From Pacificispira spongiicola (GTDB taxonomy: Bacteria; Pseudomonadota; Alphaproteobacteria; UBA8366; Aestuariispiraceae): a stretch of 64,000 nt of DNA. Where the stretch lies: positions 1-64,000 of the forward strand of contig NZ_JABBNT010000007.1 in assembly GCF_012926505.1 (NCBI RefSeq). The letters are read 5' to 3'. A model generated the notes under the pieces. The model saw only the letters and a list, made by a program, of their open reading frames with translations, did not search any database and was not told the DNA's origin. Below are positions 19,603 to 29,012 of this stretch, one piece after another. A program made the position numbers and the translations under genes. How positions within the stretch are numbered: the stretch's first letter is position 1; every line of letters starts with the position of its first letter.

Positions 19603-19626
19603 TCGGCGTTTTTTAAGGATTATTCG

Positions 19627-20628
19627 ATGCCCGGTGTTCAGACCCTGGAGGTCAAACCCGACGAAGACGGCATGCGTCTGGATCGTTGGATCAAGGCCCG
19701 TTGCCCCGACATGCCCCATTCCCGCATGCAAAAAGCCCTGCGCAAGGGGGAGGTCCGACTGGACGGCGCGCGGGCGAAGACGGATACGCGCATCGCCGCC
19801 GGACAGGCCGTGCGCCTGCCGCCCTACGAGCCGTCCGAACCCGTGCCCAAGGACGGGACGGTTCGGGCGCCGAAGCTGAAACCGGGGGATGAGGCCTTCG
19901 CCAAATCGCTGGTCATCTTCCGCAACAAGGCGATCCTGGCGATCGACAAACCGGCGGGCCTTGCCGTTCAGGGCGGCAGCAAGACCGAACGCCATCTGGA
20001 TGCGATGTTGGATTTCTTGCAATTCGACGCGGACGAACGCCCGCGTCTGGTGCACCGCCTGGACAAGGATACCAGCGGCGTAATGTTGCTGGCCCGAACG
20101 CGGGAAAGCGCGACCCTGCTGGGGCAGGCGCTGAAAAGCCGCCAGATGCAGAAAATTTATTGGGCGATCACGGTCCGCGTACCCGACCCGTCCGAAGGCA
20201 CGATCCGCCTGCCCCTGTCCAAACAGGGGGCGAAGGGCGGCGAACGTGTCGTCCCGGATGAGGAAGACGGCCAGATGGCGATCACCGAATTCCGCGTTAT
20301 GGACCGCGCCGCGCAGAAGGCGGCGCTGGTCGCCCTGTGGCCGCGCACCGGTCGGACGCACCAGATTCGCGCCCATCTGGCCGCCATCGGCACGCCGATC
20401 CTGGGGGACGGGAAATATGGCGGGGCCGATGCCTTTCCGTCGGGCGATATTCTGCCGAAGGGGCTGCATCTGCATGCGCGCTCCCTGGTCCTGCCGCCCG
20501 GCGTGCCGGGGGCGGGCGCGCGGATCGTCGCGGCGCCGTCCGATCATTTCAAACGAACGCTGAAGGAATTCGAATTCGATACGACCGGTCCGGATATCGA
20601 CGATCCGTTCGAAGATTGGGAAGACTGA
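19627..20628 (+). CDS. rluC: RluA-family pseudouridine synthase
   Basis: Converts specific uridines of 23S rRNA to pseudouridine. 333 residues. An N-terminal S4 RNA-binding domain (about 14-70: MRLDRWIKARCPDMPHSRMQ) is followed by the catalytic domain with LVHRLDKDTSGVMLLART, whose Asp is the catalytic residue, and GRTHQIRAHLAAIGTPILGD. The family (RluA/C/D) is certain. The choice of RluC rests on the rarA-crcB neighbourhood seen in alphaproteobacteria and is less certain. A short acidic tail ends the protein. Confidence 0.88.
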   Translation: MPGVQTLEVKPDEDGMRLDRWIKARCPDMPHSRMQKALRKGEVRLDGARAKTDTRIAAGQAVRLPPYEPSEPVPKDGTVRAPKLKPGDEAFAKSLVIFRNKAILAIDKPAGLAVQGGSKTERHLDAMLDFLQFDADERPRLVHRLDKDTSGVMLLARTRESATLLGQALKSRQMQKIYWAITVRVPDPSEGTIRLPLSKQGAKGGERVVPDEEDGQMAITEFRVMDRAAQKAALVALWPRTGRTHQIRAHLAAIGTPILGDGKYGGADAFPSGDILPKGLHLHARSLVLPPGVPGAGARIVAAPSDHFKRTLKEFEFDTTGPDIDDPFEDWED

Positions 20629-20632
20629 TCCC

Positions 20633-21310
20633 ATGGATGGCGGGCCTTACCTGATCGTCTTCGATTGCGACGGCACCTTGGTCGACAGCGGCCATATCAT
20701 CGTCGACACGATGAGCGCCGCCTGGCGCGCGGAAGGGCTGACCCCGCCCGCGGCGGACGACATTCGGCATCAGATCGGCCTGCCGCTGGGACAGGCCATC
20801 GCCAATCTGCACCCGGACGGGGACCGCGATTCGGTCGACCGCTTGTGCGACGCGTATAAGAACGTGTTCGTGTCCGGACGGAATATCGGCGCGCATCAGG
20901 AACCGCTGTATGACGGATGCGCGGATGTGCTGGCCCTGCTGGCGGCGGAAGACGCGTATTTGCTGGGCGTCGCGACGGGCAAGGGGCGTCGCGGCCTGGA
21001 CCATACGCTTGAAAGACACGGGATTGGTCGCCACTTCCATGTATTGAAGACGGCGGACGACGGTCCGGGAAAACCCAATCCGCACATCCTGCAGGACGCA
21101 ATGGCGGAAACGGGCGCATCACCCTGGAACACCGTGGTGATAGGCGATACGATATTCGATATCGGCATGGCGGTGTCGGCCGGGGCCCACGCAATCGGCG
21201 TGTCCTGGGGCTATCATCCGCCGCACGAATTACGGAAGGCCGGGGCGCGATCCGTAGCGGATCTTTTCCACGACATTCCGGCATTAGTGCGAGAAATTTG
21301 GACTGCTTAA
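20633..21310 (+). CDS. HAD-superfamily phosphatase (phosphoglycolate phosphatase-like)
   Basis: 225 residues with the HAD motifs: nucleophile region IVFDCDGTLVDSG at about 8-20, motif II GVATGKGRRGL, and motif IV VIGDTIFDIGMA. A helical cap sits between motifs I and II (subfamily IA). The closest familiar products are phosphoglycolate phosphatases and similar nucleotide or sugar phosphatases; substrate not determinable. Four bases after the rluC-like gene, matching a common alphaproteobacterial gene order. Confidence 0.88.
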   Translation: MDGGPYLIVFDCDGTLVDSGHIIVDTMSAAWRAEGLTPPAADDIRHQIGLPLGQAIANLHPDGDRDSVDRLCDAYKNVFVSGRNIGAHQEPLYDGCADVLALLAAEDAYLLGVATGKGRRGLDHTLERHGIGRHFHVLKTADDGPGKPNPHILQDAMAETGASPWNTVVIGDTIFDIGMAVSAGAHAIGVSWGYHPPHELRKAGARSVADLFHDIPALVREIWTA

Positions 21311-21330
21311 CGACAACGGAGCAGCATGAC

Positions 21331-24291
21331 ATGGGTCGTTTCCTGAAAATTCTTGGTGGCGTTCTGGCCGTCCTCATCGTCTTTGTCGTCGGTGCGGTCG
21401 CTTACATTCTGAGTGACCTCAACGCGTGGAAGCCGGAAATCGAAGAGAAGGTTAAGGAGGAGACGGGCCGTGATCTGACGATCGCCGGACCGATCGACTT
21501 TACGCTCGGAGCGGATACCAGTCTGAAAGTGTCCGGCGTTACGCTGTCCAATGCGGAGTGGGGCTCCCGCCCGAATATGGTGGAAATCGGCTCCGTCGAA
21601 ATCGGGTTCAAGCTGTTCTCTCTGCTGGGGACGCCGGATATCTCCGTGATCCATGTCGATAAGGTCCGCGCCATCGTGGAAAAGGCCGCCGACGGGACGT
21701 CGAACACCGATTTCGGCCCGTCGGAACCGTCCGAACCCTCAAGCGGCGGTGGCGGGGGAATCACCCTGCCGATCATCCGCGACCTGCGCATCGCCGATGT
21801 TCAGGTGGTGATGAAGGATGCCGCGGCCGGGACGGAACAGACGTTCACCCTGCGCGAACTGACCATGGGCAGCGAGTCCACGGCAACGCCGCTGGCGCTG
21901 AACATGGACGCGTCCTTCGATGACCTCGCGCTGATCATGACGGGGACGCTCGGCGCCCTCGACACCATGACCAATTCCGGCGAAGTGACGCCGGTTGATC
22001 TGGTCGGCAATCTGGCCGGGGTCGATGTGTCGATCCAGGGCGGCATTCAGGACCTCGCGGGGCAAAGCGGGATTGACCTGACGGTATCCGCCATCGGTCA
22101 GGAATTGGCCGACACGGCGAAACTGGCAGGTCTGTCTCTGCCGAATCTCGGCGGATTTTCCGTTGCCGCCACGCTGAAGGGCGACGGCGACGATCTGGCC
22201 GTCAATCCGTTGAAGGTCGATCTGGGAACCAGCGACCGGATTCATGTCACGATCGACGGCACCATCGAAAACGCCGCAGCGGTCGAAGGCGTGAACTTGG
22301 CCATCGCCGTGGCCAGCGATCAAATCGGCAATCTGTCGCCGGTCACGCAGGCGCTGGCCGGGCAATCCGTGCCGCCGCTGGGGCCGCTGAAGGTCGGTCT
22401 GAACGTTACCGGCAGCATGGAAGACGCGCTGTCGGCGGAAGATATCGCCGTGCGCTTGGGCACCGAATCGTCGCTGCTGGTGGGCGTCACCGGGGATGTT
22501 GAAGATTTGATGCGTCAGTCCGGCATCGATCTGGACCTGTCCGTCGCCTCGCCGGAGCTTGGCAACCTGTCGGATATCGCGAAACAGTATTCCGGCCAGG
22601 GCATCCCTAAAATGGGCCCGATGTCGCTTGCCGCCTCCATCAAGGGCGGGATGACCAAGGGCATCGAACTCAAGGACCTCGCACTCGACTTCGGCAAGGC
22701 TGAAACCATCCTGGTGAGGGCGAATGGCGAAATCGACAACCTGCTGACGCAGGAGGGGGTGGATCTTCAAATCAGTGCGACCTCGCCGGAAATCGGCAAT
22801 CTGTCGCCGCTGGTTGAGGCCTTCACGCCGATGGCCGTGCCGAAGCTGGGTCCGCTGAACCTCGCCATGAAGGTGGCGGGCGACGCCCAGGGCACGATGA
22901 CGCTCAGCGATCTGGCGCTGGCCTTGGGTAAGGCCGAAACCCTGCGGGTCGAAGCCAACGGGTCGGTCGCCGATCTGGTCAAGCTGTCGGGCGCCAATTT
23001 GGGCTTTTCCGTCAAGTCGCCGGACTTGTCGATCCTGTCCGATCTGGCGGGCTCCGACGTGCCGCCCATCGGCCCGGTCGATATCGCGGGCAGCGTGAAG
23101 GGCGACAATGGCAAGCCGATCACCCTGGACCCGTTCACCGCCAAGGTGGGCGGCAGCGACGTCGCCGGGACCGTGGTGTTCGACGGAACGGGCGACGTGC
23201 CCAGCATCGTGGCGCGCCTCGTCTCCACCCGCTTCGATCTGGCCGATGTGACGCCCCCGTCTAAGGGCGGTTCCGCTGGTGGTTCCGGCGGTGCGGCGTC
23301 GGGTGGAGGCTCCGGCGGTGCGGGCGATGGCCGCCTGATCCCGAACGATCCGCTGCCGTTGGACGCCTTGAAGTCGATCAACGCCGATATCGAATACAAG
23401 GCCGCGACCTTCGTCGCGACCGCGCCGGAACTGACCAGCCTGGACCTGAAGGTCGTGTTGCAGGGCGGCAAGCTGACGGTCAGCCCGTTCAAGGCCGGGA
23501 TCGGTGAAGGCACGCTGGACGGGACGATTAGCCTGGACGGCAGTCAGGCGACCCCGCCCCTGTCCGTGAAACTGAACGGCAGTCAGATGGGGCTGAATGC
23601 CCTTTTGGCCGGGGCGGGCATGCGCGACAAGATCGTCGGGCCGCTGGACCTGACCGTCAATCTGGATGGGGCGGGCACCAGCCCGCGCGCCATCGCGTCC
23701 TCGTTGAACGGCGAATTCATGATGAGCATGTATGACAGCCGCGTCCTGAAGAAGGCGTTCGACGATGCGATGGGCGAAACGCTGTCCGGTTTGCTGGCCA
23801 GCGAGAATGGCTGGGTCGTTATCGATTGCGCCGTTTTCGATTATCCGATCAAACAAGGGCTGGCGGAAACCAAAGCCGGTTATACCGCGTCCGGGTCGAT
23901 CACCGTCGCAACCGAAGGCACAATCAATCTGGGCACCGAACAGCTGGACCTGAAGGCGAAGCCGGCGGGCGGCGGCGGCCTGACCAGCGTGCCGGTCCTG
24001 ATCACCGGCAGCTTCGCCAATCCGTCGATCATTCCCGACCCGGTGGCGATCGGGACCGGTCTGCTGGCCGGTATCCTGACCGGCGGCATCGCCCCGGCGC
24101 TGCTGGCGGTTGTCGCGGACCTGCCGGAAGGTCACCCCTGTAAGAAGGAAGTGGCCGAAAGCCAGGAACAGCTCGAAAACGCGAAAGAATCGGATAGCGG
24201 TTCGTCGCAACCGTCCAATCCGGTCGAAGGCGTCGGCAAGGCGTTGGAAGAAGGCCTGGGTGGCGCGGTGAAGGGGCTGTTCGGCAACTGA
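21331..24291 (+). CDS. AsmA-family protein with tandem internal repeats
   Basis: A 986-residue envelope protein with one N-terminal membrane anchor (about 3-25, FLKILGGVLAVLIVFVVGAV) and a long periplasmic part. AsmA/TamB-like proteins form hydrophobic-groove bridges thought to move phospholipids to the outer membrane. The family's N-terminal ADTSLKVSGVTLSNAEWGS and C-terminal LNGEFMMSMYDSRVLKKAFD are visible. The middle (22069 to about 23200) contains five tandem units of 73-78 residues, and a Gly/Ser linker follows near 23262-23330. The frame opens at TTG 21298, but ATG 21331 after GGAG is the better start. Ends before a terminator. Confidence 0.88.
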   Translation: MGRFLKILGGVLAVLIVFVVGAVAYILSDLNAWKPEIEEKVKEETGRDLTIAGPIDFTLGADTSLKVSGVTLSNAEWGSRPNMVEIGSVEIGFKLFSLLGTPDISVIHVDKVRAIVEKAADGTSNTDFGPSEPSEPSSGGGGGITLPIIRDLRIADVQVVMKDAAAGTEQTFTLRELTMGSESTATPLALNMDASFDDLALIMTGTLGALDTMTNSGEVTPVDLVGNLAGVDVSIQGGIQDLAGQSGIDLTVSAIGQELADTAKLAGLSLPNLGGFSVAATLKGDGDDLAVNPLKVDLGTSDRIHVTIDGTIENAAAVEGVNLAIAVASDQIGNLSPVTQALAGQSVPPLGPLKVGLNVTGSMEDALSAEDIAVRLGTESSLLVGVTGDVEDLMRQSGIDLDLSVASPELGNLSDIAKQYSGQGIPKMGPMSLAASIKGGMTKGIELKDLALDFGKAETILVRANGEIDNLLTQEGVDLQISATSPEIGNLSPLVEAFTPMAVPKLGPLNLAMKVAGDAQGTMTLSDLALALGKAETLRVEANGSVADLVKLSGANLGFSVKSPDLSILSDLAGSDVPPIGPVDIAGSVKGDNGKPITLDPFTAKVGGSDVAGTVVFDGTGDVPSIVARLVSTRFDLADVTPPSKGGSAGGSGGAASGGGSGGAGDGRLIPNDPLPLDALKSINADIEYKAATFVATAPELTSLDLKVVLQGGKLTVSPFKAGIGEGTLDGTISLDGSQATPPLSVKLNGSQMGLNALLAGAGMRDKIVGPLDLTVNLDGAGTSPRAIASSLNGEFMMSMYDSRVLKKAFDDAMGETLSGLLASENGWVVIDCAVFDYPIKQGLAETKAGYTASGSITVATEGTINLGTEQLDLKAKPAGGGGLTSVPVLITGSFANPSIIPDPVAIGTGLLAGILTGGIAPALLAVVADLPEGHPCKKEVAESQEQLENAKESDSGSSQPSNPVEGVGKALEEGLGGAVKGLFGN
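22069..23200 (+). repeat. Five tandem ~234-bp coding repeats in the AsmA-like gene
   Basis: Units begin near 22069, 22288, 22522, 22756 and 22990, coding 73, 78, 78, 78 and about 70 residues. Each starts G-[IV]-[DN]-L, followed by a SPELGNLS-like turn, a P-x-[LM]-GP element and a LG-(KA)-E-(ST) strand. The protein pattern repeats clearly while the DNA has diverged, so the duplication is old. Confidence 0.8.
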
Positions 24292-24313
24292 TCCGTCTGA
24301 CACGCGTATCCTG

Positions 24314-24353
24314 AAAAAGGGCCGATGCGGAATGCCGCATCGGCCCTTTCTTG
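24314..24353 (+). terminator. Intrinsic terminator after the AsmA-like gene
   Basis: A perfect 15-bp stem (24316-24330 with 24335-24349), 4-base loop AATG, A-rich 5' flank and TTTCTTGATT on the 3' side. It lies 25 bases after the AsmA stop and ends the 15.7-24.3 kb transcript. Confidence 0.85.
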
Positions 24354-24406
24354 ATTCTATCCGTCCCGCATGGTGAATAGCGCCGACATTTTAGGGATCC
24401 GTGTCG

Positions 24407-25105
24407 ATGAAGCGATTTTACAAATCCAGCACTGCGGTTGAAACGGATGGCGGTTTCGCGGTCCATCTGGATGGGCGCGCGGTGCGTAGCCCGGCGAAGG
24501 CGCCGTTGATTCTGCCGACTTTGGCGCTGGCGCAGGCCGTTGCCGACGAATGGAACGCACAGGGCGACAAGATCGTCCCGGACAGTATGGCGCAGATGTC
24601 CCTGGGCTCGACGGCCATCGACCGCGTCGTGCCGAACCGCGAGGTCGTGGCGGATGAGGCCTCGGGCTTCGCCGGGTCCGATCTGCTGTGCTATCGCGCG
24701 GAACGGCCGGAAAGCCTTACGTCCTTGCAGGCCGACGGCTGGGACCCGATCCTGGACTGGGTGGCGCAGCGTTATGACGTGCATTTCGAAACGACGGCGG
24801 GGATCATGCCCGTCGCGCAGCCGGACGCGACCCTGACCCGCATGCGGGAGGTTGCCCACGCCCTGGACCCGTTCGAACTGACAGCCGTGCATGTCATGAC
24901 CACGGCTTATGGCTCCTTCCTGCTCGCGCTCAGCGTCCTCAACGGGGAACGCTCGCCGCAGCAAGCGCTGGACCTGTCCCGGATAGACGAGGCCCACCAG
25001 GCCGAACGCTGGGGAGAGGAAGATGAGGCGCGGAAGCGTCGCGAGCGCCTGTCCGGGGAGGTTGAGGCCGCCCATCGCTTTCTGACCCTCTTGCGGCAGG
25101 GGTGA
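24407..25105 (+). CDS. ATP12 family chaperone (F1-ATPase assembly)
   Basis: 232 residues from the ATG at 24407 (GTG at 24401 is also possible). Begins KRFYKSSTAVETDGGFAVHL; the motif DGRAVRSPAKAPLILPT and the conserved VADEWNAQGD are those of ATP12, the mitochondrial chaperone for the F1 alpha subunit that is shared with alphaproteobacteria. LDPFELTAVHVMTTAYGSFL in the C-terminal half also fits. Follows the AsmA terminator, so it probably has its own promoter. Useful as a lineage marker. Confidence 0.9.
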   Translation: MKRFYKSSTAVETDGGFAVHLDGRAVRSPAKAPLILPTLALAQAVADEWNAQGDKIVPDSMAQMSLGSTAIDRVVPNREVVADEASGFAGSDLLCYRAERPESLTSLQADGWDPILDWVAQRYDVHFETTAGIMPVAQPDATLTRMREVAHALDPFELTAVHVMTTAYGSFLLALSVLNGERSPQQALDLSRIDEAHQAERWGEEDEARKRRERLSGEVEAAHRFLTLLRQG

Positions 25106-25141
25106 TGCGCCACTGGAAAACAGCGTAACCGCCCTGTACAA

Positions 25142-25165
25142 CTTTCCTTGTAAGAACAAGGAGAG
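25142..25165 (+). promoter_or_regulatory. Hairpin covering the pccB ribosome-binding site
   Basis: A 10-bp stem with one G-T pair (25142-25151 with 25156-25165) and a 4-base loop. The 3' arm contains AAGGAGAG, the Shine-Dalgarno region of pccB, whose ATG is at 25175. The structure would hide the site when folded. This suggests translational control of pccB; the signal is not known. Confidence 0.45.
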
Positions 25166-25174
25166 GGGACTTCC

Positions 25175-26707
25175 ATGGAGGATATTCTTATCCGCCTAGA
25201 GGAAATGCGCAACGCGGCGCAGCTCGGCGGTGGTCAGGCCCGGATCGATTCCCAACATGCGAAAGGTAAGCTGACGGCGCGCGAACGCCTCGTCCTGTTG
25301 ATGGACGAAGGGTCCTTCGAAGAATGGGACATGTTCGTCGAACACGACTGCACCGATTTCGGCATGGGGGACAATAAGGTACCGGGCGACGGCGTCGTTA
25401 CCGGTCACGGCCTGGTCAACGGGCGTCGGGTCTTCGCCTTCTCACAAGATTTCACGGTTTTCGGCGGTTCCCTCTCCGCCGCCCATGCCCGCAAGATTTG
25501 CAAGATCATGGATCAGGCGATGAAGGTCGGCGTGCCCGTCATCGGGCTGAACGATTCCGGCGGCGCGCGCATTCAGGAAGGCGTCGCCTCCCTGGCCGGA
25601 TACGCCGACGTGTTTCAGCGCAATGTGCTGGCATCGGGCGTCGTGCCGCAGATTTCAATGATCATGGGCCCCTGTGCCGGGGGCGCGGTCTATTCCCCCG
25701 CCATGACCGATTTCATCTTCATGGTGAAAGATTCCTCCTACATGTTCGTGACGGGGCCGGAGGTCGTGAAGACCGTCACGAACGAAACCGTGACGGCGGA
25801 AGAACTGGGCGGCGCGTCCACCCACACGTCCAAATCCGGGGTGGCGGATCTGGCCTTCGAAAACGATGTCGAGGCGCTGCTGGAGCTGCGGCGCTTCCTG
25901 GGCTTCCTGCCGCTGAACAACAAGGAACAGCCGCCGCATCGACCGACCGACGATCCGCTGGACCGCCCGGATATGTCGCTGGACACGCTGGTCCCGGCAA
26001 ATCCGAACAAGCCCTACGATATGAAGGAACTGATCGAAAAGATCGTGGATGAGGGCGACTTCTTCGAAATCCAGCCGACGAATGCCGCAAACATCATCAC
26101 CGGCTTCGGACGCATGGAAGGCCATCCGGTCGGCATCGTCGCGAACCAGCCGATGGTGCTGGCGGGCTGCCTGGATATCGCCAGTTCGATCAAGGCGGGT
26201 CGGTTCGTGCGCTTCTGCGATGCGTTCAATATCCCGATCGTTACCCTGGTCGACGTACCCGGCTTCCTGCCCGGTACGGCGCAGGAATATGGCGGCATCA
26301 TCAAGCACGGCGCGAAACTGCTCTATGCCTATGCCGAAGCGACGGTGCCGAAGGTGACCGTTATCACGCGCAAGGCCTATGGCGGGGCCTATGACGTCAT
26401 GTCGTCCAAACATCTGCGCGGCGACGTGAACTATGCCTGGCCGTCGGCGGAAATCGCGGTCATGGGGCCGAAGGGCGCGGTGGAGATCATCTTCCGCGGC
26501 GACCGCGACGACCCGGCGAAGCTGGCGGAACGAGAAGCGGCATATCGCGAGAAATTCGCCAATCCCTTCGTCGCCGGTCAATACGGCTTCATCGACGACG
26601 TGATCCGCCCGCACAATACCCGCCGCCGGATCGGCCGGGCGTTGAGCATGCTGCGCACCAAGGACATCCAGAATCCTTGGAAGAAACACGGCAACATTCC
26701 GCTGTGA
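25175..26707 (+). CDS. pccB: Propionyl-CoA carboxylase beta subunit
   Basis: Carboxyltransferase subunit that moves CO2 from biotin to propionyl-CoA, giving methylmalonyl-CoA. 510 residues, the PccB length. Two crotonase-like halves are visible: N-terminal [20 protein letters not shown] and [20 protein letters not shown], and C-terminal [20 protein letters not shown] and [19 protein letters not shown]. The acyl-CoA specificity follows from overall resemblance to PccB and from the nearby pccA. The biotin subunit gene lies 2.3 kb downstream, beyond an inverted chemoreceptor gene. Confidence 0.93.
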   Translation: MEDILIRLEEMRNAAQLGGGQARIDSQHAKGKLTARERLVLLMDEGSFEEWDMFVEHDCTDFGMGDNKVPGDGVVTGHGLVNGRRVFAFSQDFTVFGGSLSAAHARKICKIMDQAMKVGVPVIGLNDSGGARIQEGVASLAGYADVFQRNVLASGVVPQISMIMGPCAGGAVYSPAMTDFIFMVKDSSYMFVTGPEVVKTVTNETVTAEELGGASTHTSKSGVADLAFENDVEALLELRRFLGFLPLNNKEQPPHRPTDDPLDRPDMSLDTLVPANPNKPYDMKELIEKIVDEGDFFEIQPTNAANIITGFGRMEGHPVGIVANQPMVLAGCLDIASSIKAGRFVRFCDAFNIPIVTLVDVPGFLPGTAQEYGGIIKHGAKLLYAYAEATVPKVTVITRKAYGGAYDVMSSKHLRGDVNYAWPSAEIAVMGPKGAVEIIFRGDRDDPAKLAEREAAYREKFANPFVAGQYGFIDDVIRPHNTRRRIGRALSMLRTKDIQNPWKKHGNIPL

Positions 26708-26735
26708 CGGTAGACCCTATCCGCGGCGAACCGGC

Positions 26736-28805
26736 TTAGGAAGACCGGATTCTGGATACGAACTCGTCCATCTGGGTGCTTAGCGCACGGGATTGACCTT
26801 CGAGATCATCGATAGTCTGCGCGACGGAGGCGGCGGAGTTTTCAGTTTCCTCGCTCGCCTTGTCCACGGTTCTGATCGTAACGTTGATTTCATGCATGCT
26901 GCTGGACAGCCTGCCGATATGATCCGCGATCTGATGAGTGGCGGCCCCTTGTTCCTCAATGGCGCTGGCGATGCCTGTGCTGACCTCGCTGATCCGCCCG
27001 ATGATTGTGCCGATCCGGCCGATAGCGGAAACAGTAAGATTCGTTTCGGACTGAACCGCATTGATACTCGCTTCAATCTCTTCGGTTGCTTTCGCCGTCT
27101 GGTTGGCGAGTGCTTTCACCTCATTCGCCACCACGGCGAAACCCTTGCCGGATTCACCGGCCCGCGCCGCTTCAATCGTGGCGTTAAGGGCGAGAAGATT
27201 CGTTTGTTCCGCGATGTCGGTGATCAACTTCACCACCTCGCCAATGCGTGCAGTATTGTCCGATAGCGAGCGCACGGTTTTGTCAGTCGATTGTGCCTCT
27301 CCGACAGCCTCCGACGCGATGTTGGCCGCTTCCTGGATTCGCGCGGATATTTCCTGTATCGACGAGGACAGCTCCTCCGATGCACTAGACATCGCGGTGA
27401 CGCCGGCTGTCGCTTCCTCGATTGTTGTCGCCGCGTTTTCCGTTTGCCCCCGCGTGTCGGAAGCAACTTGCGCCATGTCGGACGTTTGGCGATGGACAGA
27501 AGAAACGGCGCCGTTGATTTCGCCGACCACGGATTTAACCCTGGTTTCGAAATCCTGGGCCAAATTGGACAGTAGTGCGCGGCGGTCTTCTTCTGCTTGG
27601 CGATGTTGTTCGGCCTCGCGTTCTTCAAGGCGCTGCTTTTCAATCGCGTTTTCCCGAAACACTTCCAAGGCGCCGGCCATAAGGCCGATTTCATCTTTTC
27701 GGTCGATGCCTTGAGACTCGAAATCCGTGTCGCCCTGTGACAGGCGTCGCATGGAATCCGCGAGACGGCGCAGGGCGTTGCTGATCGACGTGCCGACAAC
27801 AGCGATCGCCGCGACCACGATGATGACCGCCACAACGGCGATGACGATCAGCAACGCAATAAGGTCGTTTGCGTCGGCCAACATTTCCGGCACCGGCGCG
27901 GAGACGACAACACCCCAGACGGTGTCGCTTGCACCGAAATTAACGGGGGTAATGGCGACAAAATGTGCGTCGCCGGTTTCCGGGTTTGCTATGGTAGCGG
28001 TGACCGGCGTCCCCGGTTCTAGCCTACGGACGAGGTTCAACAGCTCCCCGTCCGCTATCGGTTGCGCCAATAGCCCGCTATCGGGGTTGGACACCCACAG
28101 GCCGGTCGCGGTTACCAAACTGACATTGCCGGTATCGAACACTGCGATCTGGGACAGACGATCCTGGATATCGGACAGGGCCATGTCGATGGTGGTAACG
28201 CCAACGGCGGCGTTCTTTCCGTCATAAAACGGCACCGCGGCGGTCGTCATGAGCACGTCCACACCGCCCACCGGGTAGAGATAGGGATCGGTAACGACCT
28301 CGCGGCGCGTATTCTTGGGAAGGTCGTACCAAAGTTCAGACCCGCTGTCGCCGCCCATCACCAGGGATTCCCAGGCGACGGCCCCATCGTCGTGGAAGAA
28401 GTAGGGAACCAGCCGTCCTTTGTCGTCGTTGTACGGCGATCCGACATGATCGGTGTCATTCCCTGCAACGTCGGAATCAATGCCGATTCCCGCGCCGACA
28501 TAGCCCGGGTTGGCGGCCAGGGTTGTCTCCACAACCCGCGCCATGGCGGTTCGGTCCGGTGCACCGGAGGTCAGGATCGATTGTTCCGCATAGGACATGC
28601 CGCGTGCCGTATACAGGGCGGCCTCAATGTCTTTCTGCACCCGATTGGCATGTTGGGCGGACAGCGATTGGACAAATCCTTCTTGCGTTTCTTTGGCAAG
28701 GTCGCTGAACAGAACCGTTGCGACCGCGAAAGCTGCGGCAAATCCAACCGTTACGATGGCGGCGGTCACGCCGACAATTTTAGTCCGAATGCCAAAAGAA
28801 CGCAT
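26736..28805 (-). CDS. Methyl-accepting chemotaxis protein with periplasmic Cache-type sensor
   Basis: A 689-residue chemoreceptor. First membrane segment about residues 9-33; a large periplasmic domain (about 34-305) with dCache-like features such as ANPGYVGAGIGIDSD and WYDLPKNTRREVVTDPYLYP; second membrane segment about 310-335; a HAMP domain (SISNALRRLADSMRRLSQGD); then the signalling helices with the MA hairpin tip EQTNLLALNATIEAARAGES. It signals to CheA/CheW. Ligand unknown; the position between the propionyl-CoA carboxylase genes might hint at an organic acid, but that is speculation. Less GC-rich than its neighbours. Confidence 0.93.
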   Translation of the reverse strand: MRSFGIRTKIVGVTAAIVTVGFAAAFAVATVLFSDLAKETQEGFVQSLSAQHANRVQKDIEAALYTARGMSYAEQSILTSGAPDRTAMARVVETTLAANPGYVGAGIGIDSDVAGNDTDHVGSPYNDDKGRLVPYFFHDDGAVAWESLVMGGDSGSELWYDLPKNTRREVVTDPYLYPVGGVDVLMTTAAVPFYDGKNAAVGVTTIDMALSDIQDRLSQIAVFDTGNVSLVTATGLWVSNPDSGLLAQPIADGELLNLVRRLEPGTPVTATIANPETGDAHFVAITPVNFGASDTVWGVVVSAPVPEMLADANDLIALLIVIAVVAVIIVVAAIAVVGTSISNALRRLADSMRRLSQGDTDFESQGIDRKDEIGLMAGALEVFRENAIEKQRLEEREAEQHRQAEEDRRALLSNLAQDFETRVKSVVGEINGAVSSVHRQTSDMAQVASDTRGQTENAATTIEEATAGVTAMSSASEELSSSIQEISARIQEAANIASEAVGEAQSTDKTVRSLSDNTARIGEVVKLITDIAEQTNLLALNATIEAARAGESGKGFAVVANEVKALANQTAKATEEIEASINAVQSETNLTVSAIGRIGTIIGRISEVSTGIASAIEEQGAATHQIADHIGRLSSSMHEINVTIRTVDKASEETENSAASVAQTIDDLEGQSRALSTQMDEFVSRIRSS

Positions 28806-29012
28806 AAGTACCCCCGAACGGTAATGTTAACCCACACATCCTGAAACAGACTATACATGGTGCCTCAAGATTATTAAGACGCTGTTTTAATGTGCTTGTA
28901 TTGTCTTTTGATGAAATGACGAACTATGCCCAAGTGTCGTCGTGAAACTTGCCTTGAAGTATATCAGATGGCATCGAACATGGGCGCACAGGTACGGTGT
29001 CGAGGAAAAGCG

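Noticed and set aside
21739-24303. 854-codon reverse frame antisense to the AsmA-like gene
   Set aside because: Its apparent repeats mirror the tandem repeats of the forward gene; no recognisable domain.
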